DNA of 61,895 nucleotides from contig CAJJWN010000018.1 of NCBI GenBank assembly GCA_905196835.1, positions 1 through 61,895 of the forward strand, given 5' to 3'. Below the pieces are notes generated by a model. It saw only the letters and a list, made by a program, of their open reading frames with translations. It ran no database searches and was not told the origin of the DNA. Source of the stretch: an uncultured Prevotella sp. (GTDB lineage Bacteria > Bacteroidota > Bacteroidia > Bacteroidales > Bacteroidaceae). The position numbers and the translations under genes are program-made. The stretch's first letter is position 1; each line of letters starts with the position of its first letter. Shown one piece after another: positions 52,443 to 61,291 of the stretch.

Positions 52443-53645
52443 TCAGATGCCCAGCTTCTTGCGGATGTCTTTGGGAATGGCATTCTTGTTGACCATGATG
52501 TTCATAGTCTTGTAAGCCACGTAGTTCTTTGACATGTACCAGATGCCCTTGTAGTCGCCGTGGTTGCCCCAAGAGTTCTTAACCATGTAGTATTCGCGGC
52601 CGTTCTTGTCCTTGGCTATTCCGTAAAGGTGCATACCATGGTCGTCGGTAGTCTCCCAGCTGTCGAAGGCGTCCTGCCTCATCTGCTGTGTAGGAACTAT
52701 CTCGGGAGCGTCAACGCCGAGCGAGTCGAGCTTGCTGCGCTTCTCCGATGCCGACAGGTTAAACCAGCGGTCGGCGTCGGTGCCTGCCATGCTGCGTGCC
52801 TTCTTAACGTCGTAAGCCAGGCCGAGACCGGTGCGTGTAAAGCCGTCCTCGGTAACGTCGCCACCCCATGCTACGGTGTAGCCTTCGTTTACGGCGTTGT
52901 CGATGATAGCCATCAGCTCTTCCATGGGAACGTTGTATGACAGCGCCCAACGCCAGTTGTCCTGTATTTCGAGGGCGAACTGCGTATAGAACGGATGGTG
53001 CGTGTAGCTGGTGATTGACACGTAGTCGTCAAGGTTGATGCCGAGGCTCTGTGCAAAGGTCTGCGGCGTATATTCCTTTCCTTCGTACACAAACTTCTCC
53101 GGGCACTTGCCGAGGTAAGCGTCGAGAATGCCCTGAAGCCCCACGCGCCACTGCTTTGATATTTTCTTGGCGTTTGTCTTTGCGATGGCGTCAACATACG
53201 GTTCCATAACGGCAAAGAACTCGCCGAAGTTGGCGAGTGAGTCGCCCGTGAGCGTACCGGGAGCCGGCATGGCCTCTTCGGGACAGATGCCGTAGTTCTG
53301 CATGATGGTTACCACGTCCTCAAAGCTGCCTCCCTGCGAGAACTGGCTGTCGCCGTGCATCCTCACCTTGACGATGGCGCGGTCCATATAGTCCTTGTTG
53401 GCGATGAACATCTCGCACAGGTTGTAGGTCTTGCCCGTGGCTCTCAGTATTTCGCTTTCAAGGAAACTGAGCGTCGAGTAAGCCCAGCAGGTGCCGCTGC
53501 GGTTCTGGTCCTTGATGCTTGTGATGGGGTTTTCCTTCACCGTGGTGAACACGGGGATGTCCTTCTTCTTTGCCTCTTTCTTGTCTTGAGCATTGGCTCC
53601 GGCCACGAAGCAGGCCAGGAGGCATACCGTAAGTAACTTTTTCAT
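52443..53645 (-). CDS. Secreted C1-family cysteine peptidase (aminopeptidase C/bleomycin hydrolase type)
   Basis: 400 residues with a signal peptide (MKKLLTVCLLACFVAGANAQ). The papain-like active site is Q47 and C53 in DQNRSGTCWAYS, with the histidine in TDDHGMHLYG (about 334-343) and asparagine in VKNSWGNHG (about 356-364). This matches bleomycin-hydrolase-like peptidases, here exported, probably for peptide nutrition. It follows the M24 peptidase by 24 bp, so both are likely one transcript. Confidence 0.88.
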   Translation of the reverse strand: MKKLLTVCLLACFVAGANAQDKKEAKKKDIPVFTTVKENPITSIKDQNRSGTCWAYSTLSFLESEILRATGKTYNLCEMFIANKDYMDRAIVKVRMHGDSQFSQGGSFEDVVTIMQNYGICPEEAMPAPGTLTGDSLANFGEFFAVMEPYVDAIAKTNAKKISKQWRVGLQGILDAYLGKCPEKFVYEGKEYTPQTFAQSLGINLDDYVSITSYTHHPFYTQFALEIQDNWRWALSYNVPMEELMAIIDNAVNEGYTVAWGGDVTEDGFTRTGLGLAYDVKKARSMAGTDADRWFNLSASEKRSKLDSLGVDAPEIVPTQQMRQDAFDSWETTDDHGMHLYGIAKDKNGREYYMVKNSWGNHGDYKGIWYMSKNYVAYKTMNIMVNKNAIPKDIRKKLGI

Positions 53646-53669
53646 GTTGTCTTTGTTTTATTTGTTTGA

Positions 53670-55067
53670 TTAATTGTTTGCCATAAACTCTTCTACGTCG
53701 GCCGGGTGGTAAGGTATGCGCTCCTTGCCGAGGAAGCGGCAGCCCGTAGCCGTTATGAGCACGTCGTCCTCTATGCGTATGCCGCCGAAGTCGCGGTAAG
53801 CCTCGAGCGCGGCATAATTGATGAAGTCGGTGTGCAGCCCCTTGGCCTGCCACTCGTCGATAAGGGCAGGTATGAAATAAATGCCCGGCTCGTCGGTAAC
53901 GACAAATCCTTCCTCCAGGCGGCGTCCCATGCGCAGCGCGTTGGTGCCGAACTGCGTGGAGGGGCGCGTCTCCTCGTCGTAGCCCACGTATACCTGGCCC
54001 AGTCCTTCCATGTCGTGTACGTCCATGCCCATCATGTGTCCCAGTCCGTGGGGCAGGAAGAGGGCGTGCGCTCCGGCGGCCACGGCCTCGCTGGCGTCGC
54101 CCTTCATCAGGCCGAGTTCCTTCAAGCGCAAGGCCATCAGGCGGCATACGGCCAGGTGTACATCCATCCACCTGACGCCGGGACGCGCCACTTCGAGCGC
54201 GTAGTCATGGCAAGCCTCTACTATCGAATAAATGTCGAGCTGCTTTTGAGTGAACTTCCCGTTTACGGGATACGTGCGCGTGTTGTCAGAGCAGTAGTTG
54301 TTGCGGTTCTCCGCGCCTGCGTCGCACAGTACGAGGCGGCCGCTTTCAAGCTCGTTCCACGACGGCGCGCCGTGCATTATCTCGCCGTGCTGGGTGAAGA
54401 TGGTGGCGAAGCTCACCATCGCTCCGTATGAGTTGGCCGTGCCGTCTACCTGTCCGCCGATGTACTTCTCGGTCAGTCCGGGGCGCGTCAGGCGCATCGC
54501 CGTGGTGTGCATCCTGTATCCTATGGAGCAGGCGTCCTCTATCTCGGCAATTTCCTGAGGCTCCTTGGTAGAGCGCATCTTCACCACCGCGCGGATTAGC
54601 TCCATCGAAGCGGCCTCTTTCTGCTGGTTGGGGTGTATGCCGAGCAGGTCGAACAGCTGCAGCTTCGTGTCATACCTGTAAGGCGGCAGGAAATGGACGG
54701 GCCTGTGCAGGCGCAGCGCATCGTTGCAAATAGCCTGCAACTGGCGCATCGGAGCGGTACGTGCCACGCCCGCGGAGGCGGCCATGTCGGCCACGCTGTC
54801 CACCGAACCGAACCACACAATGTCGTCAATGTCGATGTCGTCGCCCACGAGCGTCTCCTCGTCGGCATCGACGTCGATTACGCCCACCAGTCCGTCGCGG
54901 TTTAATCCGAAGTAATACAGGAACGACGAGTCCTGCCTGAACGGCGAATAGGCGTTGGCCGGATAATTGGCCGGCGAGTCGTTGTTGCCGAACAGCAGGA
55001 TGACGCCGCCCCCTACAAGCCTCTTCAGCTCGGCGCGGCGGCGTATGTAAGTATCTTTACTGAACAT
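53670..55067 (-). CDS. pepP: Xaa-Pro aminopeptidase (M24B)
   Basis: 465 residues. An N-terminal AMP_N domain (PANYPANAYSPFRQDSSFLYYFG) precedes the pita-bread M24 domain with metal ligands in LVLCDAGAE, HGLGHMMGMDVHD, TDEPGIYF and GIRIEDDVLIT. It removes N-terminal residues before proline. No signal peptide from the ATG at 55067, which matches the family start; the longer upstream frame is non-coding. It precedes the secreted C1 peptidase, so imported peptides are a likely substrate. Confidence 0.93.
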   Translation of the reverse strand: MFSKDTYIRRRAELKRLVGGGVILLFGNNDSPANYPANAYSPFRQDSSFLYYFGLNRDGLVGVIDVDADEETLVGDDIDIDDIVWFGSVDSVADMAASAGVARTAPMRQLQAICNDALRLHRPVHFLPPYRYDTKLQLFDLLGIHPNQQKEAASMELIRAVVKMRSTKEPQEIAEIEDACSIGYRMHTTAMRLTRPGLTEKYIGGQVDGTANSYGAMVSFATIFTQHGEIMHGAPSWNELESGRLVLCDAGAENRNNYCSDNTRTYPVNGKFTQKQLDIYSIVEACHDYALEVARPGVRWMDVHLAVCRLMALRLKELGLMKGDASEAVAAGAHALFLPHGLGHMMGMDVHDMEGLGQVYVGYDEETRPSTQFGTNALRMGRRLEEGFVVTDEPGIYFIPALIDEWQAKGLHTDFINYAALEAYRDFGGIRIEDDVLITATGCRFLGKERIPYHPADVEEFMANN

Positions 55068-55099
55068 GGTTACAATTTGATATAAGGTTGTTTTGCCTG

Positions 55100-55107
55100 C
55101 AAAGATA
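55100..55107 (-). promoter_or_regulatory. -7 box for the peptidase operon
   Basis: Minus strand TATCTTTG, 33 bp before the pepP ATG. The expected -33 position reads poorly. Confidence 0.5.
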
Positions 55108-55386
55108 GGGATTTTTACTCTTAAAAAAGAGCTTTTTACATTGTTTTTTATCAGTTTTTCATTACGATTGACACACTTCACGCAAATCCGGACACACCGC
55201 CCCTGGCGGCAGGCAGCCGCCATCATACCGGCAAGCAAACACCGTGCCCGTTACACTTTGTTAACCATTGTCTTACCACAGATTAACACTTCTCCACCAA
55301 ACGAAACAGAAATGAATTGTTAACGGCGTTAACACAACATCGTGCGAACAGCCGTCCGGCCTACCGGTCGCAACCTCCATTCACAC

Positions 55387-55520
55387 CGAAGACCGTCTTC
55401 ACGACCGACGAATACGGTGTCCGTCAGTGTCAAAGACCGCCTTTGGCAAGCCCAAACACGGCCTTTTGCACGCCCGAAAGCCGTCTTTTCCACCGCATTT
55501 TACGGCCTTTTATATCGCTG
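55387..55520. repeat. AAAGGCC-type array
   Basis: Units GAAGACCGTCTTC, CAAAGACCGCCTTTGGCAAG, AAACACGGCCTTTTGCACG, GAAAGCCGTCTTTTCC and TTTTACGGCCTTTTA are about 22 bp apart and alternate in sense. The flanks (55108-55386, 55521-55726) show no gene; they are A+T-rich with GTTAAC-type words. Confidence 0.6.
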
Positions 55521-55726
55521 CAAAACCTAAATTACTGATTAACAAACAGTTATACAACGCCTCAAAATCGCGTATTTCAAACCTCGCCCAATATTTTTCA
55601 CAAAAATGGTCGCCACAAAATCCACGCGTTAACATTACGTGCCGCAAAAGAGTTAACAAACCGTAAAATACAATAAAATTAACCCCATAGTCCAAGTAAT
55701 GACAAAATAAATATACATCTTATTAT

Positions 55727-55757
55727 TTTGCCGTATCAAGGAAAATGTCTATCTTTG
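55727..55757 (+). promoter_or_regulatory. Promoter of the second candidate ncRNA
   Basis: TTTG (55727-55730), exactly 19 bp, TATCTTTG (55750-55757). The first gene is 370 bp further on. Confidence 0.75.
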
Positions 55758-55763
55758 CCACGA

Positions 55764-56054
55764 CGCAGATAGCCCACAACTGGGCTTGAGGGTCATTTAC
55801 TGATAAAAGGACGTTTACGGACGTTTTCTTCTGCGGTCAAATTCTCGCAAAATTTAGACTATATGCAGGAAGATACGGCAACGGGAACGTCCACGTTGGG
55901 TGTATTGTACCCTTTCCGCAACACGACTGTGCGGAAAGACAAGTATGATAATCTCACGGCGTGGGCTAACTGCAGTTGCTTATCCTTGCATATAGGCAAT
56001 GCGAGAAGCCTGACCGCGGGATAAGCGAGAAGTAGAGACTCCCACGTCTTTTTT
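55764..56054 (+). ncRNA. Candidate structured RNA of about 290 nt, 6S-like 3' domain
   Basis: From a perfect promoter to a T6 tract there is no ORF but a chain of stems: CGCAGA/TCTGCG (55764-55835) enclosing AGCCC/GGGCT, TTTCCGCA/TGCGGAAA (55913-55937), and a 3' domain. In that domain GGCGTGGG/CCCACGTC (55958-56048) and GCTTATCC/GGATAAGC (55978-56026) flank a 12/14-nt internal loop, the layout of a 6S RNA, ending in TTTTTT. It could be a 6S-type regulator, another ncRNA, or a long attenuating leader of the LRR operon. The family is not identified. Confidence 0.5.
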
Positions 56055-56125
56055 AGTATCTTATCCAGGCATACTTATGTTTAACCACCTGCCAGGGAGT
56101 TTGCAGGATATTCAATCTTTAATTT

Positions 56126-56320
56126 ATGGGAAAAGAATATGTTGTAAATTACTGCGCAAACAGCCAAAAAGACTCTTATTTCGTCAAGTTCGACAGAGAC
56201 GATTTGACTAATGACGACATAAGACATTCTGTAACAGAAAGCCTGAAAAGCCATTTACGACATGAATATGGCGGCATTCCAAGCGATTTGGAAATATTTG
56301 GGATAGAACAAGTTATCTGA
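56126..56320 (+). CDS. Small protein of unknown function upstream of LRR genes
   Basis: 64 residues (MGKEYVVNYCANSQKDSYFV...), acidic, no signal peptide, not recognised. The ATG follows TTTAATTT without a strong ribosome-binding site. It starts about 70 bp after the candidate ncRNA terminator and 59 bp before the LRR gene, so it may be the first gene of that operon. Codon content looks like its neighbours. Confidence 0.55.
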   Translation: MGKEYVVNYCANSQKDSYFVKFDRDDLTNDDIRHSVTESLKSHLRHEYGGIPSDLEIFGIEQVI

Positions 56321-56379
56321 ATTTACATCCGTGGCCTGTGCCCGTTTGGCACAGACCATACACGAAAATAGCAAAGACT

Positions 56380-57138
56380 ATGGAAGTACAAGGATATTTA
56401 GAGGCAGGAGGCTTCATAACAAAAGTGTCTTCAATAGAAGACATCAAGAATTTCATTGCACGATGCGGACGCTCTGTGAATGAAATAACAGAAGCAGAAC
56501 TTGACCAAGCAACAAACTTTCCGACATCCGGTTACGGATTTTTATACGACTACATGGATGATTGCTCTGTTTATTACAAGACAAATCCTATGATTTGTTT
56601 AAATGGAAAAGAAGTTATATTAAATCACATGAACAGTTATAAAATATTGGATGGGACAGTTGCAATCAACAAATTTGCCTTCACTGAAACAGAAAACAAA
56701 GACAGGCTTCAAAACATTTATATGCCTGATACGGTAATAACAATAGGAGCCTATGCTTTTTGGAACAGGAAAATGTTATGCTGTATAAAATTGTCAACAT
56801 CGTTGCTAAAAATAGGAGACAGCGCTTTCTACGGATGCTCATCACTGAAATCCATATCCAATTTGCCAAATCTTAAATATATAGGAAGTCATGCTTTTGA
56901 ACAAAGCGGATTAGAAACTATAACAATACCAACCAACACAATCAAGATAGGCAGTTGCGCATTCCGTAATTGCCAAGCATTAAAGGATATAACATTTGAG
57001 GGCGTTCCTGCTACCATTGGGTCTGACATATTTGACGGATGTATTTCATTGAGAAACATCAACGTGCCACACGGCAGTCTCGACTATTTTGTAAAAGCAT
57101 TACATCCACTGAACAAGGAAATCATAAAGGAAATATAA
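56380..57138 (+). CDS. Leucine-rich repeat (LRR_5) protein without signal peptide
   Basis: 252 residues from the ATG at 56380. About five LRR_5 units (VITIGAYAFWNRKMLCCIKL, LKIGDSAFYGCSSLKSI, YIGSHAFEQSGLETITI, IKIGSCAFRNCQALKDI) occupy residues 120-220. The N-terminal 100 residues are unlike BspA proteins and there is no export signal, so it may stay in the cell; alternatively the true start is missing. The next LRR gene, with a signal peptide, starts 22 bp downstream. Confidence 0.75.
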   Translation: MEVQGYLEAGGFITKVSSIEDIKNFIARCGRSVNEITEAELDQATNFPTSGYGFLYDYMDDCSVYYKTNPMICLNGKEVILNHMNSYKILDGTVAINKFAFTETENKDRLQNIYMPDTVITIGAYAFWNRKMLCCIKLSTSLLKIGDSAFYGCSSLKSISNLPNLKYIGSHAFEQSGLETITIPTNTIKIGSCAFRNCQALKDITFEGVPATIGSDIFDGCISLRNINVPHGSLDYFVKALHPLNKEIIKEI

Positions 57139-57160
57139 ATTTAACAAAAACACTTGCATT

Positions 57161-58558
57161 ATGAGAAAACTTTTTCTTATTACCATGTTCTTGTGCATGA
57201 CATTCTTCAATGCAATGGCACAAAAAACGGTGACTATTGACGGCATAAAGTATCACATTGAAAACGGCGAGGCTACCATTGCCGTGCAAGACGAAACCCT
57301 ATCGGGAGACATTGTAATCCCTGAAAGCATATCCTACGACGGGAATAATTACACCGTCGTGAGAGCAACTAACGGCGCATTCCAAAACACTGACATAACA
57401 GGCATAACACTGCCAAACAGCATAACGTCGTTAGGAAACAGTTGCTTCAAATTCTGCAATAATTTAACATCAGTGAAACTGCCTGACAATATCACATCGT
57501 TGGGAGATTATACATTTATGGGTTGTAGCGATTTGTCCGTAATTGAACTTCCAAAGAAACTAATATCGTTAGGAGTATCTTGTTTCTTGGGCTGTAACAT
57601 AACAAAATTAACGCTTCCAAATAGCATAACTAAATTAGGAAGAGGGTGCTTTAATTCATGCGAAAATCTGGAAACCGTCACATTACCACAAAATATCACA
57701 AATCTACCAGATTTTGCTTTTAACGATTGCAAAAAACTTTCAGGAATAACATTACATGAAGGCATTACATCATTAGGCGAAAGTTGCTTTGCCGGTTGCT
57801 CAAGCTTAACGTCAATAAAACTACCCAAAAGTATAAATAAAATAACAGGCCCTGCTCTTTATGGCTGTTTTGAAAATTGTTCTAATCTTTCAGAAGTAAC
57901 TTGTCAATGGGATAATTTAGACGGCATTGATGTCGGTAGCGATGCTTTTGACAACATTTTCTCCGAAGCAAGACTCTACGTACCTAAAGGTACAACAGAA
58001 ATATACAAAGCGAAAGAGCCGTGGAGCAACTTCAAATACATCATTGAAGATAACGACGTAACGGAAGACGCGGAAAAATGTCAGACACCGACAATAAGTT
58101 ACTCGGATAAGAAACTTACATTTACAAGCCCAACCGAAGGCGCTAAGTATCATTACACCATAACCGACGACGACGTAAAAACCGAGGCTTACACGGAAGA
58201 CGGCATCATAGATTTATCAGCGACCTATGAAATCAGCGTTTACGCTTCTGCCGACGGTTACAGGAATAGCGACAGGGCAACGGCAACACTGTATTTCATA
58301 AACGCAGGCTTGGAAAACACCACGGGTGTAGTGCAGATAGAGCAACAACGCGGAGTGCTCATATCCACCAACGGTGGATATATTTCAGTAAGCGGACTTG
58401 ACGACAACGAAAAAGTTTACCTGTATAATCTGCAAGGAATATCGCTGGCTGAAGGTACGGCGTGCGCCGGTACTGCGACCCTGAATGCTGGGAACGAGAA
58501 AGGCATCGTAATAGTAAAAATTGGAGAACAATCAATCAAAGTCAAACTAAATAATTGA
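57161..58558 (+). CDS. Secreted BspA-like LRR surface protein
   Basis: 465 residues with a signal peptide (MRKLFLITMFLCMTFFNAMA). After the KTVTIDGIKYHI start domain come about nine LRR_5 units (residues 75-280, e.g. ITSLGNSCFKFCNNLTSVKL). Then comes a beta-sandwich region near 300-370 (PTISYSDKKLTFTSPTEGAKY) and a C-terminal domain (VYLYNLQGISLAEG, GIVIVKIGEQSIKVKLNN) like secretion tails of the phylum. It is intact, unlike the frameshifted paralogue at 16837-18667. Probable role: adhesion. Confidence 0.85.
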   Translation: MRKLFLITMFLCMTFFNAMAQKTVTIDGIKYHIENGEATIAVQDETLSGDIVIPESISYDGNNYTVVRATNGAFQNTDITGITLPNSITSLGNSCFKFCNNLTSVKLPDNITSLGDYTFMGCSDLSVIELPKKLISLGVSCFLGCNITKLTLPNSITKLGRGCFNSCENLETVTLPQNITNLPDFAFNDCKKLSGITLHEGITSLGESCFAGCSSLTSIKLPKSINKITGPALYGCFENCSNLSEVTCQWDNLDGIDVGSDAFDNIFSEARLYVPKGTTEIYKAKEPWSNFKYIIEDNDVTEDAEKCQTPTISYSDKKLTFTSPTEGAKYHYTITDDDVKTEAYTEDGIIDLSATYEISVYASADGYRNSDRATATLYFINAGLENTTGVVQIEQQRGVLISTNGGYISVSGLDDNEKVYLYNLQGISLAEGTACAGTATLNAGNEKGIVIVKIGEQSIKVKLNN

Positions 58559-58566
58559 TTAAAGCC

Positions 58567-59538
58567 ATGAAAAAGATTTCATTATTCTTATTAAGCATTG
58601 TTGCTTCTTTATTTTTCGTTTCATGCGGAGACAACGACTCAAACAATCCCTATGGCCCCGACGCCCCAGGGACATCAACGTCACAAAAACGCCTGACAGG
58701 AGTAACGTTTTCATGTGATATTAACGGTTATGAAGATAATGCACGCTATTCATTTGGTTTCAACAACATAAGATACGATTCGGAGGGACGAATGGGAAGC
58801 GTTCATTTTGAAAAGCAAAGACAATCAGAATACGACGACGCTCCTGAAGAGCAAGAAAACGCACAAGTCAGGATTTCTTACATTGGCAAAACAATATCCC
58901 TAAGCCCTGTTGGCGGCTTCGCTGATGCAAAATTAGCGAACTTTGAAACAAATGACAAAGGATATATAACAAAAATTAAAGGCACTGATGGTTCAACGGA
59001 TATAAATTTAGAATTCCAGTATGACAGCAACAAACTAGTCCGTATGATAATGTATGGCACCTATGACAAAGTGCAAATAGACTATACATGGAAAAATAAT
59101 TTAATAACTAAGATTGAAAAACAACTATATGAATACTTGTCCGGAGATGTATTTCATTCGTCTTCAGAAATAAAATACGGTAAGGACAAGAACAAGGACT
59201 ACATATTCCCAATAAACTTATTTTTCCATACAGTAATAAATGAAGATGATGACCTTCATTCTATAAATCCAGGTTATCTAAACCATAATCAAACATCAAA
59301 TGAAGACGAAAATGAACATACCATTTACTACCTAGAAAATGTACAAGGGTATATTTTCAATGTATTAGGACAAGCAGGACTATTCGGCATAAGCCCTGAA
59401 TTGCTCCCGATAAGTACAAGCACAGGAGAATATTTTGATTACTATTTGGACAATGACGGACATATTGTCGAATACGTTTATCATCCCAACGGCAAGTGTG
59501 CACCGTTTATAGCAACCTTTGAATATAGCAACCTTTAA
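58567..59538 (+). CDS. Lipoprotein, DUF4595-like
   Basis: 323 residues. The signal peptide ends in the lipobox FVSC. The mature part shows repeated strands of the form YDSEGRMGSVHFE, YDSNKLVRMIMYG and YTWKNNLITKIEK, the YD-like pattern I associate with DUF4595 outer-surface lipoproteins of Bacteroidota. The start ATG is 9 bp after the LRR stop, so it is cotranscribed with it. A strong terminator follows. Binding of a glycan or protein is possible but not shown. Confidence 0.7.
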   Translation: MKKISLFLLSIVASLFFVSCGDNDSNNPYGPDAPGTSTSQKRLTGVTFSCDINGYEDNARYSFGFNNIRYDSEGRMGSVHFEKQRQSEYDDAPEEQENAQVRISYIGKTISLSPVGGFADAKLANFETNDKGYITKIKGTDGSTDINLEFQYDSNKLVRMIMYGTYDKVQIDYTWKNNLITKIEKQLYEYLSGDVFHSSSEIKYGKDKNKDYIFPINLFFHTVINEDDDLHSINPGYLNHNQTSNEDENEHTIYYLENVQGYIFNVLGQAGLFGISPELLPISTSTGEYFDYYLDNDGHIVEYVYHPNGKCAPFIATFEYSNL

Positions 59539-59577
59539 ATATAGCAACAATTAAAAGGCGGCTTTATTGATTAAAAA

Positions 59578-59633
59578 GCCCGTCCGTTTATGCGAAACAG
59601 AGACTTATTGCATAAACGGACGGGCATTTTCTT
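59578..59633 (+). terminator. Terminator after the LRR/lipoprotein operon
   Basis: GCCCGTCCGTTTATGC (59578-59593) pairs perfectly over 16 bp with 59610-59625, followed by ATTTTCTTTTA. Confidence 0.88.
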
Positions 59634-59783
59634 TTACGATAAACGGTGATTTTTATTGCAAATGCTTTCAAGCCATTTAGGCAAAAATGCACACTTCGGC
59701 GCAGTGTGCGCATTTTTAAGGTTAACAGTTTTAAAATATTTTAAATACAAAGAGTGTTATAACCTTGTTTGTCATTTATTGAC

Positions 59784-59846
59784 TATATTTGCAGGGATAA
59801 TAACGCAGGATGAGAACAAGTAAACGTCGATTTGCGGACGTTCTGC
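59784..59846 (+). promoter_or_regulatory. ffh leader: -7 box plus hairpin
   Basis: TATATTTG (59784-59791) is the likely -7 box. The leader then has ACGCAG (59803), the perfect stem AACGTC/GACGTT (59823-59842) and CTGC, so GCAG/CTGC close it. The 5' domain of the candidate RNA at 55764 has the same order: ACGCAG, an ACGT stem with CGGACGTT, and CTGCG. Apart from this and the terminator, 59539-59875 shows nothing. Confidence 0.5.
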
Positions 59847-59875
59847 TTACATTTTGTTTAATACACCTATAATAT

Positions 59876-61210
59876 ATGTTTGAAAATCTTAGTGAAAGAC
59901 TTGAACGCTCTTTCAAAATACTAAAAGGTGAGGGCAAAATCACCGAAATCAACGTTGCCGAGACCCTGAAGGACGTTAGGCGCGCGCTGCTTGACGCCGA
60001 CGTGAACTACAAGGTGGCGAAGACGTTTACTGACACGGTGAAGCAGAAGGCCCTCGGAATGAACGTGCTCACGGCTGTGAAGCCGGGACAGATGATGGTG
60101 AAGCTCGTACACGACGAGCTGGCCGCACTGATGGGAGGCGAAAGCGTGGGGCTGAAGCTCGACGGCAAACCGGCAATCATTCTTATGTCTGGCTTGCAAG
60201 GCTCGGGTAAAACCACATTCAGCGGCAAGCTGGCCAACATGCTCAAGACCAAGCAGAGGAAGAACCCGCTGCTCGTGGCGTGCGACGTTTACCGCCCCGC
60301 AGCCATAGAACAGCTGAAGGTTGTCGGCGAACAAATCGGCATACCTGTCTACTCCGAACCTGAAAGCAAGGACGTTGTAGCCATAGCGCAGAACGCTATC
60401 AAGGAGGCGAAGGCCAAGGGCTACGACGTGGTAATAATCGATACGGCGGGCCGACTGGCCGTAGACGAGGAGATGATGGACGAAATAGAGACGCTCAAGA
60501 ACTCGGTAAACCCTGACGAAACGCTGTTCGTAGTTGACTCGATGACGGGTCAGGACGCGGTGAACACGGCCAAGGAGTTCAACGACAGGCTCGACTTCGA
60601 CGGCGTTGTGCTCACCAAGCTCGACGGCGACACGCGCGGCGGTGCGGCCATAAGCATACGCACCGTGGTAACGAAGCCTATCAAATTCATCGGTACAGGC
60701 GAGAAGATGGAGGCCATCGACGCATTCCACCCCTCGCGCATGGCCGACCGAATACTCGGCATGGGCGACATCGTGAGCCTCGTAGAGCGTGCACAGGAGC
60801 AGTTTGACGAGGAAGAGGCACGCCGACTTCAGAAGAAGATACAGAAAAACAAGTTCGACTTCACCGACTTCCTCAACCAAATCCAGCAAATAAAGAAGAT
60901 GGGCAACATCAAGGATTTGGCATCGATGATACCCGGCATGGGCAAAGCCATCAAGGACATCGACATAGACGACAACGCGTTCAAGGGCATTGAAGCCATC
61001 ATATTGAGCATGACGCCAAAGGAACGCACCAACCCCGAAATACTGAACACAAGCCGCAAGATGCGCATTGCCAAAGGTTCGGGCACCAACATACAGGACG
61101 TAAACCGCCTGCTAAAACAGTTCGACCAGACCCGCAAGATGATGAAGATGATGACTGGGTCGAAGATGAGTCAGATGATGGGTGCGATGAAGGGTATGAG
61201 GAGGATGTAA
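59876..61210 (+). CDS. ffh: Signal recognition particle protein Ffh
   Basis: 444 residues. Ffh binds 4.5S/SRP RNA and signal sequences and targets nascent membrane proteins to FtsY. An N domain (1-85), GTPase domain with GLQGSGKTT (106-114), DTAGRLAVDEEM and TKLDGDTRGG, and a methionine-rich M domain (about 330-444, ending KMSQMMGAMKGMRRM) are all present. Length is normal. No SRP RNA gene is recognisable in the window. Confidence 0.97.
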   Translation: MFENLSERLERSFKILKGEGKITEINVAETLKDVRRALLDADVNYKVAKTFTDTVKQKALGMNVLTAVKPGQMMVKLVHDELAALMGGESVGLKLDGKPAIILMSGLQGSGKTTFSGKLANMLKTKQRKNPLLVACDVYRPAAIEQLKVVGEQIGIPVYSEPESKDVVAIAQNAIKEAKAKGYDVVIIDTAGRLAVDEEMMDEIETLKNSVNPDETLFVVDSMTGQDAVNTAKEFNDRLDFDGVVLTKLDGDTRGGAAISIRTVVTKPIKFIGTGEKMEAIDAFHPSRMADRILGMGDIVSLVERAQEQFDEEEARRLQKKIQKNKFDFTDFLNQIQQIKKMGNIKDLASMIPGMGKAIKDIDIDDNAFKGIEAIILSMTPKERTNPEILNTSRKMRIAKGSGTNIQDVNRLLKQFDQTRKMMKMMTGSKMSQMMGAMKGMRRM

Positions 61211-61291
61211 ACAACCAAGGGCATAACAGCATCCACCCCACTCTCAGAACTCCCAGCTCTCCCAAAACTCCCATAATTAAAAAATTACATT
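61211..61291. repeat. CTCCCA and ATTATGAATT word spacer
   Basis: CTCTCAGAACTCCCAGCTCT and CCCAAAACTCCCATAATT words run into ATTACATTATGAATTATG, which contains the folD start codon. The CTCCCAG words also occur inside the gene at 31741. Confidence 0.7.

Noticed and set aside
59921..60889. Minus-strand ORF of 322 codons opposite ffh
   Set aside because: Complete overlap with ffh and low-complexity residue content; a frame shadow.
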